NCBI RefSeq assembly: GCF_004801395.1
Contig: NZ_SSOA01000014.1
Span: 1-64,000, forward strand
Direction: 5' to 3'
DNA from: Gillisella terrae
GTDB taxonomy: Bacteria > Pseudomonadota > Alphaproteobacteria > Rhizobiales > Rhizobiaceae
Length of the DNA: 64,000 bases
Below, one piece after another: positions 1 to 9,010 of the stretch. Position numbers and translations under genes: made by a program. Numbering within the stretch: the stretch's first letter is position 1; every line of letters begins with the position of its first letter. The notes beneath the pieces were generated by a model. The model saw only the letters and a program-made list of their open reading frames with translations. It ran no database searches and was not told the DNA's origin.

Positions 1-115
1 TGGTGGTCATGGCGGGGTGGCTGCACCCGTTCCCATTCCGAACACGGCCGTGAAACGCCCCTGCGCCAATGGTACTTCGTCTTAAGACGCGGGAGAGTAG
101 GTCGCTGCCAGGTCT
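1..115 (+). rRNA. rrf: 5S ribosomal RNA (5' end cut by window start)
   Basis: The opening bases match an alphaproteobacterial 5S rRNA. The internal loop 'cccattccgaacacgg' is the conserved 5S core. The 3' arm 'gccaggtct' near 107-115 would pair with a 5' arm 'gacctggtgg' whose first few bases lie before the window. The gene is therefore missing only a few nucleotides. It is followed by a tRNA-fMet, which is the usual end of rhizobial rRNA operons (16S-Ile-Ala-23S-5S-fMet). The exact 3' end is estimated from the pairing. Confidence 0.93.
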
Positions 116-220
116 GCTAAAGGCAATCGTTGATATCAAATCAATCAATCCTTCTCACACAAACATCGGCCCCGCCGAAAACTCAATGGGTCGCTATCGC
201 GGCCCTTTTGCATTCAAGCA

Positions 221-241
221 TAACGCGGGGTGGAGCAGCCC
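221..241 (+). repeat. Partial duplicate of the tRNA-fMet 5' end
   Basis: Bases 221-241 are identical to 321-341, which covers three bases of leader plus the acceptor 5' strand and half of the D arm of the tRNA-fMet. Identity stops inside the D loop, so no tRNA can be formed from this copy. It lies exactly 100 nt upstream of the real gene. It is followed by a palindrome-rich spacer (arms 'gttctctcg' and 'cgagaaagaac' around 243-278). I read it as the remnant of a tandem duplication or of recombination at the tRNA. Confidence 0.75.
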
Positions 242-323
242 CGTTCTCTCGCAGAACGCAAAGCGTTCGAGAAAGAACAAAACAAAAAACACCGGGCTTC
301 CGCCCAACGTCAGATAACAATAA

Positions 324-400
<77 letters not shown>

Positions 401-407
401 AATATCA

Positions 408-440
408 AAAAAACCCCGTAGCAAACCCTGCGGGGTTTTT
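408..440 (+). terminator. Intrinsic terminator of the rRNA operon
   Basis: The stem pairs 'aaaaccccg' with 'cggggtttt' across a short loop and ends in a T run. It starts 8 nt after the tRNA-fMet CCA. The A-rich left side means it could also act on the minus strand. Confidence 0.85.
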
Positions 441-678
441 CCATTCTTGCGCGACGGTACATACAGGCGGGAAGAGGAGCCAGGCTCCCGCGGTCTTGCT
501 CCCCGCTTGATCGGTCGACGCAAATGGCCGAAAGGGTTCTTTTCAAAGACGTTTGATATAAGTCTCTGTTTTTGGAGATTCCTTGGCTATTGCGGGGTTC
601 TATCGGCGTAGGTTTCCTATTATGGTAAGGTCTTGTGAAAACAAAAATTTCCGGTGAACCATCGTAGCTAGATAGATC

Positions 679-1770
679 ATGATGAATTTGAATATGACAC
701 TTCCTCAACGTCCGTTGACCATCAAGCGAGGCGTTCTCTCCTTACCCTTCGTGTACTATTTCTCACCTCCCATTATTCTCGCGTTGCTGGTCGCGATTTT
801 TTATATGGAAGGGCCAGGAATTGCGCGCGATCTCCAGATCAAGCAGGCTCCGCTGGAGTTGCAAGACGGCGACATCAATGGACGTTGCAGGACCAAGAAG
901 GCAATTTTTACGTCGTGTGAAGCCAAGCTCACCTACACCTATGACGGTGTGAAGCACGTTGCAGAAACCGATTTCATGTTCGTGGATCTTCATACCGGCG
1001 ACTATGAAGCCAGCATTGTCATCTCGAAAACAGATCCGCAACTTGCAACGCTTTCGCTCGGCCTTTCGATGTTGTGGAATCGCATCATTAGTTTTCTTGC
1101 GTTCGGTTTCTTGCTCGCCGCAGGCTTGGTTGTTTTGTTGCTGACACTATTTCGGATACTTCGTTCGCGTGGCACTATCCGGCAGCCCGGACTGTTGAGC
1201 TTGATTCCCGTTTCAATCACGGCTTCCAGCGAGAGCAGGGGCGGATTGTCTCTCACCTATGCAGATATGGTCAGAGAGGATAAAACCAAGCGGATGGCAT
1301 TCACGCAACTTGAGAAAGGTGCTGAACCCATCGTTATTGGCGAATCAAAAGGACACGCTGTCGCGTTAGCGGTGTGGCATGAACACGCTTCCGTACCCGT
1401 GCTGCTGGACAGCCGTATGGAGCGTATCAATTTAGAGCGGGAAGAGCGCGCCGATTTGCTCCGTAGCCTCTCCGATCAAGGTGTGATCGGTGAACATAGT
1501 GAAATTGATCCACAGGCGAAATCCCAGCCTTTCCTTCAGAGCGTCAAGGTGTTTGTAGCTGCCGTCTTGCTTCTGCTGGTTGCCTTGTTTGGTTATTGGC
1601 TTTGGTATGTCTTTGCGGCTCCGTCGCAGTTCACCTCACCGGCAATGGATATCAACAATATCATGCCAGGGCCTCTTAATCGCTGGGCATGTGGACATCT
1701 TCAAGCGCGGTTTGGGGACCAAAATGCACCCTTTGGCTGCGTTGCAGACGATTTTAAAAGTTGGAAGTGA
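679..1770 (+). CDS. Hypothetical membrane protein, three predicted TM segments
   Basis: I do not recognise the family. The 363-residue product has hydrophobic segments at about 22-43, 134-160 and 290-312. Residues 45-130 form a likely non-cytoplasmic domain with two Cys (CRTKKAIFTSC) around 70-80, suggestive of a disulfide. A larger soluble domain lies between TM2 and TM3, and a short tail holds two more Cys. Two consecutive ATG codons (679, 682) could serve as start, and no strong ribosome binding site is visible. The gene stands alone between the rRNA operon and a convergently unrelated dehydrogenase. Length and codon pattern support a real gene; function is unknown. Confidence 0.7.
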   Translation: MMNLNMTLPQRPLTIKRGVLSLPFVYYFSPPIILALLVAIFYMEGPGIARDLQIKQAPLELQDGDINGRCRTKKAIFTSCEAKLTYTYDGVKHVAETDFMFVDLHTGDYEASIVISKTDPQLATLSLGLSMLWNRIISFLAFGFLLAAGLVVLLLTLFRILRSRGTIRQPGLLSLIPVSITASSESRGGLSLTYADMVREDKTKRMAFTQLEKGAEPIVIGESKGHAVALAVWHEHASVPVLLDSRMERINLEREERADLLRSLSDQGVIGEHSEIDPQAKSQPFLQSVKVFVAAVLLLLVALFGYWLWYVFAAPSQFTSPAMDINNIMPGPLNRWACGHLQARFGDQNAPFGCVADDFKSWK

Positions 1771-1884
1771 TCATTTTTTGGCGCTGCACATTTCGCAGGA
1801 TGTTCAGCGCTGCCGCTGTTCGCTCCTGCAGGTAACGTGATACAAAGGCATAACCTGTGCGTTATGTGAAAGATGGGAGCCAAG

Positions 1885-2925
1885 ATGAGAGCTGTGTTGT
1901 TTGAAGCCTTTGGCCAGGATGCCAAGGTCGTGACCGTCGATGATCCGACACCGCCGTCGCACGGCGTTGTTGTGAAAGTTGAGGCGACTGGCGTATGTCG
2001 CAGCGATTGGCACGGCTGGATGGGGCACGACCCTGATATTACCTTGCCGCATGTGCCGGGCCACGAGTTGGCCGGTACCGTTGTTGCCTTGGGCAAGGGT
2101 GTGATGCGGTGGAAGGTTGGTGACCGAGTGACCGTGCCTTTCGTGGGCGGCTGCGGTTCCTGTGACGAGTGCCATGCAGGACATCAGCAGGTATGTCATA
2201 ACCAGTTCCAGCCAGGGTTTACCCATTGGGGATCGTTTGCGGAGTATGTCGCGATCCATCAGGCAGATCTCAATTTGGTGGCTCTGCCGGAGACAATGGA
2301 TTTTGCCACGGCCGCCAGCCTCGGCTGCCGGTTTGCGACATCCTTTCGCGCTGTTGTTGATCAGGGCAAGGCTGGGGCTGGACAATGGGTTGCCGTGCAT
2401 GGTTGCGGCGGCGTCGGATTGTCGGCTGTGATGATTGCCAACGCTGTCGGTGCAAATGTTGTGGCGATTGATATCGGTGAAGAAAAACTGGCATTGGCGA
2501 AGGAGTTGGGCGCTGTTGCAACCGTCAATGCGTTGTCCGTTGGCGACGTCGCTGAGGCGGTGATGGAGATCACCAAGGGTGGGGCGCATGTTTCGCTCGA
2601 TGCGCTTGGACATCCAACCACATGCTTCAATTCTGTGCAAAACCTGCGCCGACGCGGCAAGCATGTCCAGGTTGGGCTGATGCTTGCCGATCACGCCAAG
2701 CCGCAGGTTCCAATGGCCAAGGTGATTGGCTGGGAGCTGGAACTGCTGGGCAGCCATGGCATGCAGGCCCATCGCTATGGCGCGATGCTGGATATGGTAC
2801 AAAGTGGCAAACTGGACCCATCGCGATTGGTGGGGCGTCAGATCAGCCTTGACGAGGCACCCGATGCGCTGGCCAATATGGATAAGTTCCAGAGCGTTGG
2901 GGCGACTGTGATTACCCGCTTCTGA
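1885..2925 (+). CDS. Zinc-dependent alcohol dehydrogenase (MDR family)
   Basis: A medium-chain dehydrogenase/reductase, probably oxidising an alcohol with NAD(P). The N-terminal GroES-like part has the catalytic zinc ligands (Cys in [10 protein letters not shown] and His-Glu in PGHELAG). The structural zinc lobe has four Cys in [15 protein letters not shown]. The Rossmann part has the GCGGVGLS nucleotide loop followed by an acidic residue (AIDIGEEKL), which favours NAD. An upstream in-frame ATG exists at 1873, but the GGGAG at 1876-1880 sits 4 nt before the ATG at 1885, and homologues begin MRAV, so 1885 is chosen (346 residues). The substrate cannot be told from sequence. It is monocistronic and ends at a terminator. 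Confidence 0.88.
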   Translation: MRAVLFEAFGQDAKVVTVDDPTPPSHGVVVKVEATGVCRSDWHGWMGHDPDITLPHVPGHELAGTVVALGKGVMRWKVGDRVTVPFVGGCGSCDECHAGHQQVCHNQFQPGFTHWGSFAEYVAIHQADLNLVALPETMDFATAASLGCRFATSFRAVVDQGKAGAGQWVAVHGCGGVGLSAVMIANAVGANVVAIDIGEEKLALAKELGAVATVNALSVGDVAEAVMEITKGGAHVSLDALGHPTTCFNSVQNLRRRGKHVQVGLMLADHAKPQVPMAKVIGWELELLGSHGMQAHRYGAMLDMVQSGKLDPSRLVGRQISLDEAPDALANMDKFQSVGATVITRF

Positions 2926-2945
2926 CCGTCAAAACCGGGCCAAAA

Positions 2946-2986
2946 TAAAAGCCGCCTTGCATTGTTTTTTGCAAGGCGGCTTTTTT
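2946..2986. terminator. Bidirectional terminator between adh and soxG
   Basis: The perfect stem 'gccgccttgc' / 'gcaaggcggc' (2951-2980) is flanked by an A run on the left and six T on the right. It can end both the plus-strand dehydrogenase transcript and the convergent minus-strand sox operon. Confidence 0.9.
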
Positions 2987-2999
2987 GTTTGGGAGGGAT

Positions 3000-3554
3000 T
3001 TAAGGGCTCGCGTCCGCCGCACCTTCCTGCAACATTCCAAACGCATACTCCGCAAAGGAGCGCCAGCATTCCACACGGAAGTCCTGCTCGGTCATGCGGT
3101 AGAGCACGATTTCAATCTTGCCAAACACCGTGCGGGTCACAGCGCCAACCGGGAAGGCTTTCAAGGAGAGATCAAGCGGGCAGGCGGTGTTCAGAGCCAG
3201 ACGGGCACCTGCGCCGGATACCAGAATGGCGGTGTTGCGGTGGGATACGTCAGTTGCGGAATGGATGGTGCCGGAGGTGGCGCAGGCACCCATCAGGTCG
3301 GCCTCGCTTTCGTCAATCACCAGCCATTCATCGGGACCGATCCAGAATGCGAGACGGGCACCGGACTGGGCGGATGTTTTCGGCGCTGTTGGCAAGGCAA
3401 GGCCCAAGGCGGTGGAGAGCCCAGCCACCGCATCGGTGCCTGCTCGCAAGGAAATGCGCGAGGCAGGCGTGCCGGGTGTCAGTTTGACATGGGCGGAGCC
3501 AGCCGTCTTGCCATCCAAAACCGTTTTGCGGGCGGCATTGATCATATCAGCCAT
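3000..3554 (-). CDS. soxG: Sarcosine oxidase gamma subunit
   Basis: Smallest folate-domain-like subunit of the heterotetrameric sarcosine oxidase, which turns sarcosine into glycine, formaldehyde (or methylene-THF) and hydrogen peroxide. The motif FWIGPDEWLVID is typical of the SoxG/GcvT-related fold, as is VSHRNTAILVSG. The frame extends upstream to 3578, but the ATG at 3554 has GGAGG eight bases upstream and overlaps the end of soxA by 8 nt, so 3554 is the likely start (184 residues). It is the last gene of soxBDAG and is followed by the shared terminator at 2951-2980. Confidence 0.93.
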   Translation of the reverse strand: MADMINAARKTVLDGKTAGSAHVKLTPGTPASRISLRAGTDAVAGLSTALGLALPTAPKTSAQSGARLAFWIGPDEWLVIDESEADLMGACATSGTIHSATDVSHRNTAILVSGAGARLALNTACPLDLSLKAFPVGAVTRTVFGKIEIVLYRMTEQDFRVECWRSFAEYAFGMLQEGAADASP

Positions 3555-6540
3555 GAATCCGGCCTCCTTCCTTGTCAAAGAACACCATATCCGTCACCTC
3601 AACCGCAATGGTCTTATCCGGCATCGGCACATAGAGGGTTTCGCCCATCTTGGCGCGGCCTCCCGCCACCATGGCAATGGCAATGGAACGGCCAAGATTT
3701 TCTGACCAATAGGATGATGTCACGTGGCCGAGCATGGTCATCGGCTTTGGCTGGTTGGGGTTAGCAACGATCTGTGCGCCTTCTTCCAGCACTTCGTTCG
3801 GGTCTTTGGTCAAAAGGCCGACCAATTGCTTGCGGCCGGAGGCCACGAGATCAGGGCGCTTGAGGCCGCGAATACCGACAAAATCCGTCTTCTTTTTAGA
3901 GACGGCCCAGCCGTAATTGGCATCGTCTGGTGTCAGCGTGCCATCGGTGTCTTGGCCGACGATGATATAGCCCTTTTCGGCGCGCAGCACGTGCATGGTT
4001 TCGGTGCCATAGAGGCAGGCCCCAAAGCTTTCCGCCCGCTTCCACACCGCTTCAAAAACCGATGCGCCGTAATCGGCAGGTACGTTGATTTCAAAGCCCA
4101 CTTCTCCGGTAAACGACACGCGGAACAGTCGCGTCGGCACGCCGCAGAACTTACCCTCGGCGACGCTCATATGCGGGAAGGCTTCATTGGAAATATCGAT
4201 GCCTTCCACAAAGGGTTCGATAATCTCTCTGGCTTTTGGACCCTGCACGGCAATCACCGCCCATTGCTCGGAAGCAGAGGTGAGCCAGACGTTCAGATGC
4301 GGGAATTCCGTTTGCAGATAGTCTTCCATGTGGTTCAGCACGCGGGCCGCACCGCCGGTGGTGGTGGTGACGTGGAAGCGATCTTCGGCCAGCCGTCCGA
4401 CCACACCATCGTCATAGATAAAGCCGTCATCACGGGTCATGATGCCGTAGCGGGCTTTGCCCGGCTTCAGGCTGTCCCACGGGTTGGTATACATCAGATT
4501 GAGGAATTTGGCCGCATCCGGGCCAACCACCTCGATCTTGCCGAGCGTAGAGGCATTGAACACGCCCGCAACCTCGCGCACAGTCTTGCACTCGCGGTTG
4601 ACGGCGGCATGCATATCCTCGCCGGGCTTGGGGTAATACCAAGCGCGCTTCCAATTGCCGACATCTTCAAAATCAGCACCAAGGGCTGTTTCCAGATCAT
4701 GCATTGGGGTTTTGCGGGTCGGATCAAACAGTTCGCCGCGCGAATGGTTGATCAGCGTGCCAAAGGTTACCGGCGTATAGGGCGCGCGGAAGGTGGTGAG
4801 ACCAACTTGCGGAATATCCTTGCCCAGCATTTCGGCGGCAATGGCCAGCCCGTGCATGTTGGACAGTTTGCCCTGGTCGGACGCCATGCCATTGGTGGTG
4901 AAGCGCTTGATATGCTCGATGGAGTGCATGCCCTCGCGCACCGCCAGGCGAATATCCTTGGCGCAAACGTCGTGCTGGAAGTCGATAAAGGCTTTGACCG
5001 TGGTGTCGCGGCCAGCGCCTTGGGCAGCACCAATCATGCCGCCTGTCCAGGCATGGGCATTTTTCCCTTCCGTGGCGGTGGAGGCTGTGCCTTCTGCGCC
5101 CGCTTCTTTGGCAAATTTTCTACCGGCGGCATGGGCTTCCGCCAGCAATTCACTCAGATCGTCTGTGCCATTGCAGGCACCCACGCAAAGGCTTTCCTGC
5201 ACGTAAACATCGGGCAGGAAACGATCCTTGGCGGCATCGAACTTCAGCTTGCCGCGTGATTGCGAGAACAGATGCACCGATGGCGTCCAGCCAGCCGAGA
5301 CCAGCAGGGCATCAACCTCAATCTTGCGGGTGGAACCGCCGGAATTGCGCTGTACGCTGATGCTCTTGACCCGCAGGCGACCAGATGTATCGGTCACACC
5401 ATGGCCGGTCAGCACCTCAATGCCCAAGCCCCGCGCTTCTGCCAGAACAGCGTCGCCGGGCTTGTCGCGGCAATCCACGATGGCGGCAATGGTAACGCCC
5501 GCTTTTTTCAGATCAATCGCCGCCTCATAGGCCGAATCATGAGCGGTGTAGACCGCCACTTTCGCACCCACTGCCACACCAAAATGGTTCAGATAAGTGC
5601 GCGCTGCCGATGCCAGCATGATGCCGGGGCGGTCGTTGTTGGCAAATACCATATGCCGCTCAATGGCACCCGTGGCCAGCACCACCTTCTTTGCACGCAC
5701 CTGCCAAAGCCGTTCGCGCGGCAAGCCCTTGGCAGGCTTGGCGATATGGTCGGTCACACGTTCAGCAAGGCCGAGGAAATTGTGGTTGTAGTAGCCGAAG
5801 GCTGTGGTGCGGGTCAGCACCGTCACATTGTCCATGGCTTTTAATTTCGCCACAGTGGCCTGCGCCCAGTCATAGCCGTTTTGACCGTCAATCACCGCAC
5901 CCGTGTCATAATGGAAGGCGCCGCCCATTTCCGGCTGTTCATCGCAGATGATCACGGACGCGCCGGTTTCCGCTGCTGCCAGTGCTGCCGTCAGGCCCGC
6001 CACGCCGCCACCGACCACCATCACATCGCAATGGGCATAACGGTTGGCGTAATGGTCGGTGTCGTCTTCGGTTGGGGCCACGCCAAGGCCCGCGGCCCGG
6101 CGAATGATCGGCTCATAAATCTTGTGCCAAAAGCTCTTCGGCCACATGAAGGTTTTATAGTAGAAACCAGCGGCAAAGAACGGCGAGAGCAGGTCGTTGA
6201 CCGCGCCAATATCCATCGACAGCGACGGCCAGCGGTTTTGCGTCTGCACGCGCATGCCGTCAAACACTTCCTGCACGGGCGCGCGCACGTTTGGCTGACG
6301 CCGCGCGCTATCGCGCGAAATGTCGAGCAGGGCGTTTGGCTCTTCTGGACCAGCGGTGAGAATGCCGCGCGGGCGGTGATATTTGAACGAGCGGCCAACC
6401 AGATGAATGCCATTGGCCAACAGCGCCGAAGCGACGCTATCCCCTTCAAGGGCGGTGAGAATGCGGCCATCCACAGTGAAACGGGCGGTTCTGGCGGGGG
6501 TCAGACGGCCCTTGCCGGGAATACGATTGGCTCCGCTCAT
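3547..6540 (-). CDS. soxA: Sarcosine oxidase alpha subunit
   Basis: A 997-residue multidomain flavoprotein subunit. In order: an N-terminal 2Fe-2S-ferredoxin-like fold without cluster cysteines (about 15-100, SFKYHRPRGI), an FAD/NAD-binding disulfide-oxidoreductase domain (GGGVAGL at 177-183), the SoxA linker domain, and a C-terminal aminomethyltransferase (GcvT-like) half from about residue 615 that binds tetrahydrofolate. Family members bind NAD+ here, and the beta subunit carries the redox flavins. The ATG overlaps the soxD stop by 4 nt, a sign of translational coupling. Length matches the family. Confidence 0.96.
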   Translation of the reverse strand: MSGANRIPGKGRLTPARTARFTVDGRILTALEGDSVASALLANGIHLVGRSFKYHRPRGILTAGPEEPNALLDISRDSARRQPNVRAPVQEVFDGMRVQTQNRWPSLSMDIGAVNDLLSPFFAAGFYYKTFMWPKSFWHKIYEPIIRRAAGLGVAPTEDDTDHYANRYAHCDVMVVGGGVAGLTAALAAAETGASVIICDEQPEMGGAFHYDTGAVIDGQNGYDWAQATVAKLKAMDNVTVLTRTTAFGYYNHNFLGLAERVTDHIAKPAKGLPRERLWQVRAKKVVLATGAIERHMVFANNDRPGIMLASAARTYLNHFGVAVGAKVAVYTAHDSAYEAAIDLKKAGVTIAAIVDCRDKPGDAVLAEARGLGIEVLTGHGVTDTSGRLRVKSISVQRNSGGSTRKIEVDALLVSAGWTPSVHLFSQSRGKLKFDAAKDRFLPDVYVQESLCVGACNGTDDLSELLAEAHAAGRKFAKEAGAEGTASTATEGKNAHAWTGGMIGAAQGAGRDTTVKAFIDFQHDVCAKDIRLAVREGMHSIEHIKRFTTNGMASDQGKLSNMHGLAIAAEMLGKDIPQVGLTTFRAPYTPVTFGTLINHSRGELFDPTRKTPMHDLETALGADFEDVGNWKRAWYYPKPGEDMHAAVNRECKTVREVAGVFNASTLGKIEVVGPDAAKFLNLMYTNPWDSLKPGKARYGIMTRDDGFIYDDGVVGRLAEDRFHVTTTTGGAARVLNHMEDYLQTEFPHLNVWLTSASEQWAVIAVQGPKAREIIEPFVEGIDISNEAFPHMSVAEGKFCGVPTRLFRVSFTGEVGFEINVPADYGASVFEAVWKRAESFGACLYGTETMHVLRAEKGYIIVGQDTDGTLTPDDANYGWAVSKKKTDFVGIRGLKRPDLVASGRKQLVGLLTKDPNEVLEEGAQIVANPNQPKPMTMLGHVTSSYWSENLGRSIAIAMVAGGRAKMGETLYVPMPDKTIAVEVTDMVFFDKEGGRIHG

Positions 6541-6857
6541 TTCGCAGCTCCCTTGTTGTCGATGAGGGTCTGAACTGTGGCGTCATCCGGTTTGGCTTCA
6601 CCTGCCTTGTAGGTCAGCAGAAATTTGTCGCTGACCGTATCGCGTACCGCATTGAAAAAGCGTCCGCAGCCATGCAAATGCCGCCAGCGCTCAAAAATGA
6701 TGCCCTTGGGGTTATCGCGCAGAAAGAAATAGGCCTCAAACTCTTCGTCAGAAATCTCGGCAATATTGGCTGGCCGCACAATATGCGCCTCGCCTGCGCC
6801 ATGAAATTCCAGCTCGGACCGTTCTTCCTGACAATAGGGACATTTGATCAACAGCAT
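6537..6857 (-). CDS. soxD: Sarcosine oxidase delta subunit
   Basis: A 106-residue zinc-binding subunit of the sarcosine oxidase heterotetramer. Zinc ligands are visible as CPYC at 6-9 and a His/Cys pair in HLHGCGRFF near residue 60-67. These are the conserved positions of SoxD (three Cys and one His). It overlaps soxA by 4 nt and starts 17 nt after soxB ends, so it is the second gene of the operon. The protein is structural in the complex and has no catalytic role of its own in the family. Confidence 0.95.
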   Translation of the reverse strand: MLLIKCPYCQEERSELEFHGAGEAHIVRPANIAEISDEEFEAYFFLRDNPKGIIFERWRHLHGCGRFFNAVRDTVSDKFLLTYKAGEAKPDDATVQTLIDNKGAAK

Positions 6858-6874
6858 CTCGAAATCCCCTTATA

Positions 6875-8128
6875 TTAGTGTGCAACTGCGGCAGCGGCCG
6901 CTTCATCAATCAACCGACCGGTGCGGAACCGATCCAGCGTTAGCCCCTTGGCCAGCGCATGCGGCTCACCCTTGGCAATCAGATGGGCAAACAGGTTGGC
7001 AGACCCCGGTGTTGCCTTGAAACCACCCGTGCCCCAGCCGCAATTGACAAACAGATTAGGCACCGGCGTCACGCTCTGGATCGGCGAGCGGTCGGATGTG
7101 TTATCGGTAATCCCGCCCCATTGGCGCATCATCTTGACGCGGCGGAAAATCGGGAACAGCTCACAGATTGCATCGAGCGTATGAGTGATGATCTGCAAAC
7201 CGCCGGTTTGCGAGTAAGAGTTATACTGATCGGTGCCAGCGCCAATCACCAGCTCGCCTTTATCCGATTGGGAAATATAGGCATGCACGGTATTGGACAT
7301 CACCACGCAGGGGAAGATCGGCTTCAATGGTTCTGACACCAGCGCCTGCAAGGGTGTTGAGTGGATCGGCAGGCGTACATCGGCCATGCCCATCACCATG
7401 GAATTGTGGCCCGAGGCCGAAACGCCAATCTTCTTGGCACCAATAAAGCCCTTGGAGGTGTCGACGCCAATAACTTCACCGCCGGGTCCACGACGAATGC
7501 CGGTCACTTCACAATTTTGAATGATGTGTACGCCGCGATCAGAGGCGGCGCGGGCATAGCCCCAGGCTACGGCATCGTGACGGGCCGTGCCGCCGCGCCT
7601 CTGGAGTGCGGCGCCATTGATGGGGTAGCGGGCAGTTTTGGCAATATCGAGCGGCGGGCAGAAGGCTTTGGCCTGTTCCGGCGTCAACCACTCATTGTCA
7701 ATGCCATAAAGCGTGTTGGCGTGGACGTGGCGCTTGAATGATTGTTTGTCATGCACATTGTGCGACAGCATCATCACGCCGCGAGCCGAGTACATCACAT
7801 TGTAATTCAGCTCCTGGCTCAAGCCCTCCCAGAGTTTCAAGGAGTGCTCGTAAATGTCCATGCTCTCTTCATAGAGATAATTGGAGCGAATGATTGTGGT
7901 GTTACGGCCGGTGTTGCCACCGCCAATCCAGCCTTTTTCAATCACGGCGATATTGGTGATGCCATGCTCCTTGGCCAGATAATAGGCGGCACCCAGACCA
8001 TGGCCACCGCCGCCAATAATAATGACATCATAGGATTTGCGCGGCTCGGGTGAGGTCCATTGGGCGCTCCAGCCAGTGTGGGCGCGAAGCGCCTCGCGGG
8101 CGACGGCAAAAACCGAATATTTGCGCAT
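6875..8128 (-). CDS. soxB: Sarcosine oxidase beta subunit
   Basis: Catalytic FAD/FMN subunit that oxidises sarcosine. The DAO-type Rossmann motif is at about 36-46 (VIIIGGGGHGLGA), and the C-terminal GWGTGGFKATPGS flavin segment is typical. The open frame reaches 8170, but the ATG at 8128 has an AGGAG 8 nt upstream and gives 417 residues, the usual family length, starting MRKYSVF. It is the first gene of soxBDAG. The 5' region up to rpsU carries two direct repeats (8210-8239) that could be activator sites. The operon probably serves catabolism of glycine betaine, choline or creatinine products, but no other genes of that route are in the window. Confidence 0.96.
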   Translation of the reverse strand: MRKYSVFAVAREALRAHTGWSAQWTSPEPRKSYDVIIIGGGGHGLGAAYYLAKEHGITNIAVIEKGWIGGGNTGRNTTIIRSNYLYEESMDIYEHSLKLWEGLSQELNYNVMYSARGVMMLSHNVHDKQSFKRHVHANTLYGIDNEWLTPEQAKAFCPPLDIAKTARYPINGAALQRRGGTARHDAVAWGYARAASDRGVHIIQNCEVTGIRRGPGGEVIGVDTSKGFIGAKKIGVSASGHNSMVMGMADVRLPIHSTPLQALVSEPLKPIFPCVVMSNTVHAYISQSDKGELVIGAGTDQYNSYSQTGGLQIITHTLDAICELFPIFRRVKMMRQWGGITDNTSDRSPIQSVTPVPNLFVNCGWGTGGFKATPGSANLFAHLIAKGEPHALAKGLTLDRFRTGRLIDEAAAAAVAH

Positions 8129-8209
8129 TCCATCTTCTCCTATAACCACGTCACTTTGGCGTAGAGGCAAAGCTGTGACAGATCAATATACGCCATGCCC
8201 CTTCCTTTG

Positions 8210-8239
8210 CGACACGCATCTGTTCGTCTTTCGACACGC
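8210..8239. promoter_or_regulatory. Direct repeats upstream of soxB (possible activator sites)
   Basis: The 8-mer 'cgacacgc' occurs at 8210-8217 and 8232-8239, start to start 22 bp, about two helical turns. It lies some 80-110 bp upstream of the soxB start in the 434-bp divergent region between soxB and rpsU. Sarcosine operons are commonly controlled by AraC/GlxA-type activators that bind direct repeats. That link is an inference only. Nothing else definite was seen in this intergenic region, apart from a short 'gtctttt'/'aaaagac' palindrome at about 8395-8411. Confidence 0.35.
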
Positions 8240-8562
8240 CAGCATTATTCGTGCACAGCCATGACATTTTTGTCTGATTCTTTTATATAACGCACTGGGT
8301 GGTTCACTGGATTGGTCGACCGCGAACCTTTGTGCAAAAAGCGCTTCACGCCTCAATATGATTGAGATTGCGGGCTTAGAGTGCATTTGCAGGGTCTTTT
8401 TTAAAAGACTGCGCAACTGGATATAGACTCTGGCCTGTCGATCTGTTATTGGCGCTCGAAATTACTGAATTCTCGGGTTCAGTGAACAGTATTTTTTTGG
8501 GTCCGTCAGGCGGCATTCGTCTGGCGGCTGTTGACCATAAAACCAAAGGAACGGGATTCGAC

Positions 8563-8799
8563 GTGCAGGTACTTGTCCGCGATAACAACGTTGATCAGGC
8601 GCTTCGCGCCTTGAAGAAGAAGATGCAACGCGAAGGCATCTTCCGTGAAATGAAAATGCGTGACTACTATGAAAAGCCTTCGCAGAAGCGTGCTCGCGAA
8701 AAGGCTGAAGCCGTTCGTCGCGTTCGCAAGCTTGCGCGCAAGAAGATGCAGCGCGAAGGCCTGATTGCCGCGCCTGCTCCTCGTGTTGCCAGCCGTTAA
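8563..8799 (+). CDS. rpsU: 30S ribosomal protein S21
   Basis: Small basic ribosomal subunit protein S21. The segment [19 protein letters not shown] is the conserved S21 N-terminus, and the Arg/Lys-rich tail [15 protein letters not shown] is the rest. The open frame extends to 8449, but S21 proteins begin exactly at (M/V)QVLVRDN. The GTG at 8563 is therefore the start, giving 78 residues. It is preceded by 'aaagga' 12 nt and 'gggat' closer upstream. The long leader contains a hairpin (ccgtcag / ctggcgg, 8500-8526). A terminator follows the gene. Confidence 0.95.
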   Translation: MQVLVRDNNVDQALRALKKKMQREGIFREMKMRDYYEKPSQKRAREKAEAVRRVRKLARKKMQREGLIAAPAPRVASR

Positions 8800-8826
8800 T
8801 CGGCCGCAATTCAGTGGTTTAAATTA

Positions 8827-8861
8827 AAAAAGCGGCGACGGTCTCTACGTGGCCGCTTTTT
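8827..8861 (+). terminator. Terminator of rpsU
   Basis: Stem 'agcggcgacg' / 'cgtggccgct' (8831-8856, one mismatch) followed by a T run and preceded by an A run. Confidence 0.85.
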
Positions 8862-9010
8862 CTATGTTGAAGATAGTCTATTGTGCAATGATGCGATGAT
8901 GTGCTTGGCCGGAATCGGTTTAAGATATAATCATATGGCTCATTTCAATGGTTGACGTTTCTTTGCCGTCATTGTGACAGATACGTCGTTAGTTAAGCGG
9001 AACGGAAAGC

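Noticed and set aside
3724..5259. 511-codon open frame antisense to soxA
   Set aside because: Same reason: soxA is complete and conserved, and the antisense frame has no domain.
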